From Karstenula rhodostoma CBS 690.94 (taxonomy: Eukaryota; Ascomycota; Dothideomycetes; Pleosporales; Didymosphaeriaceae): a stretch of DNA of 64,000 bases. A model generated the notes under the pieces. It was not told the DNA's origin. It was given only the letters and a program-made list of their open reading frames with translations, and did no database searches. Shown here piece after piece: positions 58,684-64,000 of the stretch (within the stretch, counting starts at the first letter, position 1; each line of letters starts with the position of its first letter). The stretch lies in contig MU001500.1 of assembly GCA_010093485.1 (NCBI GenBank), forward strand, positions 1,467,478-1,531,477, given 5' to 3'. The translations under genes were made by a program, and so were the position numbers.

Positions 58684-59012
58684 GTGGTCATCTCTCTCAG
58701 ATGTTTGATGAAAGTAGTTTTATTTTCTGCATATATATAGCTAGTAATAGTGCTACACAAGCCTCTTTATCTTTCCCTCATCGAAGCCGAAAATAAAAAC
58801 ATCGGTGATAGAGAGAAGCTAGCTGATGCACTCAACACTCTGCAAGCGTCCGAGGTTATTCGAGGCTGGTCGCGCGGACTGCCAAGAGCGGGGCGATACT
58901 CCAGGCTAGCGCACATTACATAATTTTCGCTTGAGCGCCCACACCTGTGCCCGAAATCTAAACCCACGACGACCAAGGCCACGAGCACGACGACCCGACA
59001 ACAACCTCCATC

Positions 59013-59630
59013 ATGGCCGACTCCGAATACGTACGTGAAGCCCTGCGCCGATGCGCAGCTCTTTTCTAACACTGTGCTTAGAACGCCGCCGAGGCCGCCG
59101 AGATCAAGAAGAAGAGAACCTTCCGCACCTACTCCTACCGAGGAATTGGTCTCGACCAGTACGTCTTGCTCCTCGAACCCAGCAATACTCGATGCTCATA
59201 ATTTTTGCAGGCTCCTCGACCTGTCCTCTGAGGAGCTGCGCGATGTCATGCACGCGCGCGTCCGTCGCCGCATGAACCGCGGCCTCAAGCGCAAGCCCAT
59301 GGGCCTCATCAAGAAGCTCCGCCTCGCAAAGGCCGCCGCTCCCCCGAACGAGAAGCCCCCGCTGGTCAAGACCCACCTCCGCGACATGGTTATCGTCCCC
59401 GAGATGATTGGCAGCGTCGTCGGCGTATACAGCGGCAAGGAGTTCAACCAGGTCGAGATCAAGGCCGAGATGGTTGGCCACTACCTCGCTGAGTTCTCTA
59501 TCTCATAGTGAGTGTCTCCCATGTCCAACGGTGTTGCGGCATATTGACTGACGTGTGCAGCCGCCCTGTCAAGCACGGAAGGCCCGGTATTGGTGCTACC
59601 CACTCTTCCCGTTTCATTCCTCTGAAGTAA
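59013..59630 (+). CDS. RPS15: 40S ribosomal protein uS19 (RPS15)
   Basis: Four exons, 59013-59030, 59082-59158, 59211-59507 and 59561-59630, encode 153 aa. It is a small-subunit protein of the head near the decoding region. Typical blocks are [60 protein letters not shown] and the C-terminal [18 protein letters not shown]. The first exon carries only six codons (MADSEY), the usual layout of fungal ribosomal protein genes with an early intron. All splice phases close exactly. Confidence 0.97.
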
Positions 59631-59997
59631 GCGCCGGAACGGACAACGTTGTCGGCAAAATGGGTGGCGTTGGAATTCACGGATTACATGCATCTTTCGT
59701 GTGGTATGGCTCAAGGCCGCTGGCGGGACAGGTACGCTGGGCAAATAGGCCTGGTAGATGAATCATGAACTACCATACACTTGTCATCCTGTGAACCCGA
59801 TATCCATTTTCGCGAAGCATTTCAGTGGTTGGACGTGCATTGAGCTGCGTATCGAGCGTATCTCACATTGGTCAAGTAATATCACAGCGCAAGAGTCTCA
59901 CCGTAGGGAAACGCCCCGTACGCATCATCCCAAAAACGAAACGTCGACATTCGAAACTGTCACAATTCCCTCTCACCTCAAGAAGACGTCTACGACA

Positions 59998-60981
59998 ATG
60001 TCCACTGAGCTAAAACCTTTCGGCTACCCCGTATCTTGGATCCATGACGCCGAGCTCCTCGAAGTCCCGCCACTCGCCCGCCACCTCCTCGAACACTACG
60101 CCGGCATCCCGCCCTCGCACCAAATCGCCCATATCAACGCCGTCGTACGCCCATCCCTCCCCCTCCCCCTCCCCCTCCCCTTCCCCTTCCCCACTCTACC
60201 CACCCTCCAAGCAACTAACCCAAGCCCTCCAAACCGTACGCCCACACCGGCCCCTCCCCCCTCTCACAACCCCCAGTATCCCTACCCCTGCCTCAGCCAC
60301 TACCGCTTCCTCACCCTGCACCTCCCCACCTCCCCCGCCCACGACCTCATAACCACCCGTCTATCCACAGGCGCCACCCTCCTCGACCTCGGCTGCTGCA
60401 TCGGGCAAGAACTACGCTACCTCGCGTTCACCACACCCCATCTCCGCCCCACGCAGCTCTACGGCACGGATATAAGTCGCGCCTTCTTCGACGTCGGATA
60501 CGCGCTGTTCCGCGACAGCGAGACGTTCGGGGGCACGTTCCTGGCCGCGGACGTATTTGATGAGGAGGGGGGTCTCGCGGCGTTGAGGGGGAAGATCGAT
60601 ATCGTGTGGACGGCGAGCGTCATTCATCTGTGGGGGTGGGAGAGACAGGTGCGTGCGCTGAAGATAATGTTAGGGCTGTTAGATGTTGTGGCAGAGCCCG
60701 TGCTTGTGGGGCGGATCATGGGGTTTTCGGCGGCGGGGGAGTACGTGTTTGAGTCTAAGGGGAAGGAGGAGAGTTTCTACCGGCATAACGAGGAGTCGTT
60801 TAAAAAACTGTTTAAGGAGGCGAGTGCAGGGTTTCACGGGTGGAAGGTTGAGGTTGAGGCACCGGTGTGGGAGGAGACGTTGAAGATACGGACGGCGGAG
60901 GAGCCGGGCACGACGTGGGACTTGCAGATCAAGTTTGTAGCGCGACGTGGAAAAGGCAACACGAATGACTGGACAGCCTGA
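59998..60981 (+). CDS. SAM-dependent methyltransferase (fungal small-molecule type)
   Basis: The start at 59998 gives MSTELKPFGYPVSWIHD. The SAM-binding motif I is GATLLDLGCCIGQELRYL. It is followed by LYGTDISRAFFDVGYALFRD, then KIDIVWTASVIHLWGWERQV and a GRIMGF strand. The order and the YPYPCLSHYRFLTL segment match the fungal family that includes methyltransferases of meroterpenoid pathways. A Pro-rich stretch at 60145-60276 starts with a GT donor, ends CCCCAG and has no family counterpart, so it is probably intronic. Removing all of it gives 283 aa. Keeping a 24-nt internal exon (60212-60235, QLTQALQT) gives 291 aa and better matches the family's spacing before PYPC. Without splicing the frame stays open (327 aa). 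The substrate is unknown. Confidence 0.8.
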   Translation: MSTELKPFGYPVSWIHDAELLEVPPLARHLLEHYAGIPPSHQIAHINAVVRPSLPLPLPLPFPFPTLPTLQATNPSPPNRTPTPAPPPSHNPQYPYPCLSHYRFLTLHLPTSPAHDLITTRLSTGATLLDLGCCIGQELRYLAFTTPHLRPTQLYGTDISRAFFDVGYALFRDSETFGGTFLAADVFDEEGGLAALRGKIDIVWTASVIHLWGWERQVRALKIMLGLLDVVAEPVLVGRIMGFSAAGEYVFESKGKEESFYRHNEESFKKLFKEASAGFHGWKVEVEAPVWEETLKIRTAEEPGTTWDLQIKFVARRGKGNTNDWTA

Positions 60982-61034
60982 AGATGATCGTAGTGATAAT
61001 TGAATGTGACACTTCGTGCACTTTTGCAAGCCCC

Positions 61035-64000
61035 TCAGAAGAACGCACACCACCCAATATACATAGACGCCAAGTTCATCGGATCCTTCGCTTGCCTGAT
61101 GAGACTATCGACATATCCCTCCACGCTCAACGGGACACTTTCGCCCCGCACAAACCCACCCAGCTTGCCTTTCACTATCTCCAGAACCTCTTGCGGGCTC
61201 TCGGGAACGCCTGGTATCCTCCTTTTTTTCTTCGTGCCAAGGAAATCAGCCGTAGGATCATGCACAAACGTCTCCAGGATAGTGATGAGCGCGTCTTCGT
61301 GCTGACGCAGCAAAGAGTATGTGAGCTCAGCCGTCTTCCGGAAGGGCCCCTCGATGCCTGCCGGGCCCATGGCGTCGACCATGTTGTGGGTCAGACGGAA
61401 TGGTACAAGCTCGGGTTTTTCAAAAGTAAGACCTTTGTCAAAGAGGCAGTTGAAGTCGACGTGGAATGTACCGCCGTTCCCTTCTTCGAGCAGGACATTC
61501 TCGCCGTGGCGATCACCAAGACCAAGAACGTGGCCCACGATACTCATCACAGCGCATGATCTTGTATACCGCAGCCTGGCAGCAAACCAAGCCTCGGGTT
61601 CAGGGAAGGTCTCGACGAACCACTCGTGGAGCACGGGTTGGAACTTCTTGAGAATCTTGTGTGTGAAAAGATGTATGTTCTTGGGATCGGCGCATGCTTC
61701 GTTGAGCAGCATGCGAATCTCCTGGTAGTCAATGCTCACACTCTTCTGGCGATATAACCTTATTATGATGTCGCGCATGGGCTTTAAGCCTTCAACCCAC
61801 TCGATGGTGCCGCACTCTTCGTTGAGCGGCGTGACTCCGTATGTCTTAATATAGAGTCGACGTTTGCTGGCCTCGATGTTCCTGGTCAGAGCGCGATTGA
61901 TCATCGAGTTGAACTCCATTAGGCGTTGGTCCTTGCGGAGATCGTCCTTGGGTTTGCACATGAGGCCATATGACCGTCCATCAGAGCCTCGTACAGTGAT
62001 CTTACGTGGGCGCTGTAGTGACGACAGAACTAAGACATCGTCCTTGAACTCGGCTATCGTGACGACGTCAGACGCGAAAGGATTGTGTGCTCTGATCAGT
62101 CTGCTGTCATTAGTATTCGGGAGACTAGGAGTCATGTTTGACTCGATAGGCACAACCAGAGCACAAGGTGCGAGCTTAGTGTTGAACCGCAGGTCCTTGG
62201 ACAGGCTGACGTGCGATACTCTCTGCTCGACTGGAGTATCGCAAGCGGCCAGTAGAGCATCGGCAAGACGTTGGCCGTGAGTGATGAGACTCTTGAGTTC
62301 TATTGCACCGTTCTTGCGTTTGGAGTGGTCCTTCTTATAGTTAGCAGAATTCGGCATTTCGCAGACAGAGATGATACTCACTCGAAGCTTTTGCAACACT
62401 GCGCCACCGCGAGCTCGTCGATCGTCCTGTTGGGAGTTCTGTACGGCCAAAAGTCCCCACAGGGCTTGCTGTGGAAACTGGGCGGTCACTTTGATGATGA
62501 TGAGCTGGAGAACATCCCATACGCTCTTGTTGGGGTGATTGATGCGGCTGATGATCTGAGGAAAGGCAGTATACCATGGGTATGCCGGCATACGTTCACT
62601 CGCGTACCGCTTGATGTAAGCATTGATAATGACAAGATGGTTCATCTTGTGCTGGTGAAGGTCCTTATCCTTGGGTAGCCTGGGCTGCGAGTTCATCTCC
62701 ATTCCCATGTCCAGCCAGAGGGTGAGGATCTTGGGAATAGTTTGGTAGTAGTACTTCGATCCATACACGGTGGAACGGATATAGTTCTCGATGACCAGCT
62801 TCGTCAGTTCTCCAGCTAGGAAATTGCTCGCCTGTTTGTTCACTGGCAGCGCCTTTTCTGTCTCGTATAGCTTGAGATAGTATCGGCCAAGGTAGTAGTG
62901 TCCCTTGTCCCATTTTGGGAATGTCATGATGCCTCGTGCGTATTCTTCCTTGAGCACGAGACTCTGTGTTTGACCAGCTCTGTCAAGCCACTTGGCAAGC
63001 AAAAGCTGGGCATGACATTTGACCCTATTCACAGCATGTGTAACGTCGCCAGTAGTAGTCGTCGACACAGAAACGCTGACGTCCATCGGTGGCATCTCTC
63101 TTGTAGCAAATGAGTTGGTGGCCAGAGCGCCTCGCAGGTTCTGGATTGCCTTTCGATAATGACCCTCCTTCCACAACATTTTGGAGTACTCGATCTTTGA
63201 GGCGTCATCACCGAACTGAGCAGCATGCATGATGGAGTTGAAAGCTGCTGATGAGAAGTCTCCTTTCCGGGCGAGTCGGGCTGTTGTCAGCCAAGCTGAT
63301 GCAATGTCCAGGTTAGTAAATTCCAGACTAAATATGATTAGCAATTGTAGCCTCTATTTTCATAGGATATACTTACGTAGACAGTTGCATAGCTGCCCGA
63401 CGCACTCCAAGCAAGTACTGCTTGTCCGAAGTATAAGCGCCCAGAAGATCAAGCCGCCTGTCCAGATCTTCGAATAAAACTTCCCGATCTGGTGGTCTGC
63501 GACTGGAGACGCCGCTGATAGTCTCGAGCTCGTATAACGTATGCAACTTGACAAGGTGGTCGTGGGAGTTGTGCAGGGATGCAGTCACAGACGCTGACAG
63601 TCCGTTCGACAACACGGTGCGCAGGTCATTCACAGTGTGCTTAAAGTCGTCTGTTTTCCCATGCCGCAACGCAAGCAACGCCTTGCCTATTCCAACATTG
63701 AAATCCGACGATGTGGCATTGAGCACTCCGGATGGCTCAGTAAGTATCCGGTCCAGTTGGTCCCACTTGCCCGTTGACCATGCAGCTTCTGCGGCGAAGG
63801 GCAAGGTGCTCGAAGAGGCGAAACGAGACGCATGGAAACCGTCTACATAGTTGAGAATCGCGTCTGCAAATAGATGTCAGATGGGTGATATCGCTCGTCG
63901 CAAGATATGTACTTACCATATTGGCCAGATTCTTTCAAGCAGGTCAACAAGTTAATCTGGGTTTCCGGGTCGTTTGGTTTCTCCGCGAGCGCAAGCTCGT
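61035..64000 (-). CDS. ATR-type checkpoint kinase (Mec1/Rad3/UvsB), C-terminal part
   Basis: Minus-strand exons 63917 to beyond 64000, 63377-63863, 62382-63327 and 61035-62333; the gene continues past the right edge. The visible ~940 residues cover the FAT domain (helical repeats such as GHYYLGRYYLKLYET), the PI3K-like kinase domain and the FATC tail. The kinase has PRKITVRGSDGRSYGLMCKP (glycine-rich and Lys region), GHVLGLGDRHGENVLLEEG (catalytic loop) and HVDFNCLFDKG (metal-binding Asp). It ends DPMNLASMYIGWCAFF, diagnostic of ATR and not of ATM or TOR. This nuclear kinase senses RPA-coated single-stranded DNA and starts the replication/damage checkpoint. Introns are 53, 49 and 48 nt; the last is stop-free. 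Confidence 0.95.

Overview
The window reads as one stretch of a filamentous ascomycete (Pezizomycotina) genome. The evidence is many short introns (mostly 43-95 nt, GT...AG, CTAAC/CTGAC-like branch sites), separate divergent fatty acid synthase alpha and beta genes, an ATR/UvsB checkpoint kinase, HET and ubiquitin-like debris, and a 2EXR/F-box-like protein. Dothideomycetes is a reasonable guess, but the sequence alone does not prove it. About 24 protein genes, one tRNA, two decayed gene remnants, a tRNA relic, a MITE-like element, several minisatellites and one assembly gap are visible. Exon boundaries were worked out by eye from splice signals and reading-frame continuity, without transcript data.

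Layout. 0-6.4 kb: UNC93/DUF895 transporter (-), glucosamine-6-phosphate deaminase (+, start codon apparently split by an intron), TMEM135-like membrane protein (+). 6.4-10.2 kb: gene-poor, with one 2EXR-type gene (-). 10.2-15.7 kb: a catabolic-looking trio of cytochrome P450 (+), amino-acid permease (-) and sarcosine oxidase/amadoriase-type FAD enzyme (+), the last two sharing a 450-bp divergent promoter. 15.7-18.3 kb: decayed HET-domain and ubiquitin-like-domain fragments with frameshifts and Q-to-stop changes. 18.3-31.7 kb: FAS2 (-) and FAS1 (+), head to head across 1.37 kb.

33.3-39.5 kb: large zinc-finger protein (-) and an AFG2-like AAA+ ATPase (+), divergent, about 300 bp apart. 40.9-43 kb: disordered protein containing an 80-N gap. 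44.6-47.1 kb: fungus-specific protein with unresolved 5' exons. 47.8-53.6 kb: BTB protein, SnoaL-like protein, secreted protein, PER1-type GPI remodelling enzyme, GNAT acetyltransferase. 54.9-58.7 kb: tRNA-Ala, MITE-like element, 16-bp minisatellites, a coiled-coil ORF, an unknown gene whose intron looks made by tandem duplication, and a tRNA-Ala relic. 59-64 kb: ribosomal protein uS19 (RPS15), a SAM methyltransferase, and the 3' half of the ATR kinase, which runs off the right edge.

Most genes are core metabolism or housekeeping. The accessory parts are the P450/permease/oxidase trio with the adjacent HET debris, and the repeat-rich 54-58.7 kb stretch. I did not find a convincing wholly new multi-gene system. 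The most unusual signals are gene-structure events: the intron inside a start codon, the recently duplicated intron, and candidate microexons.
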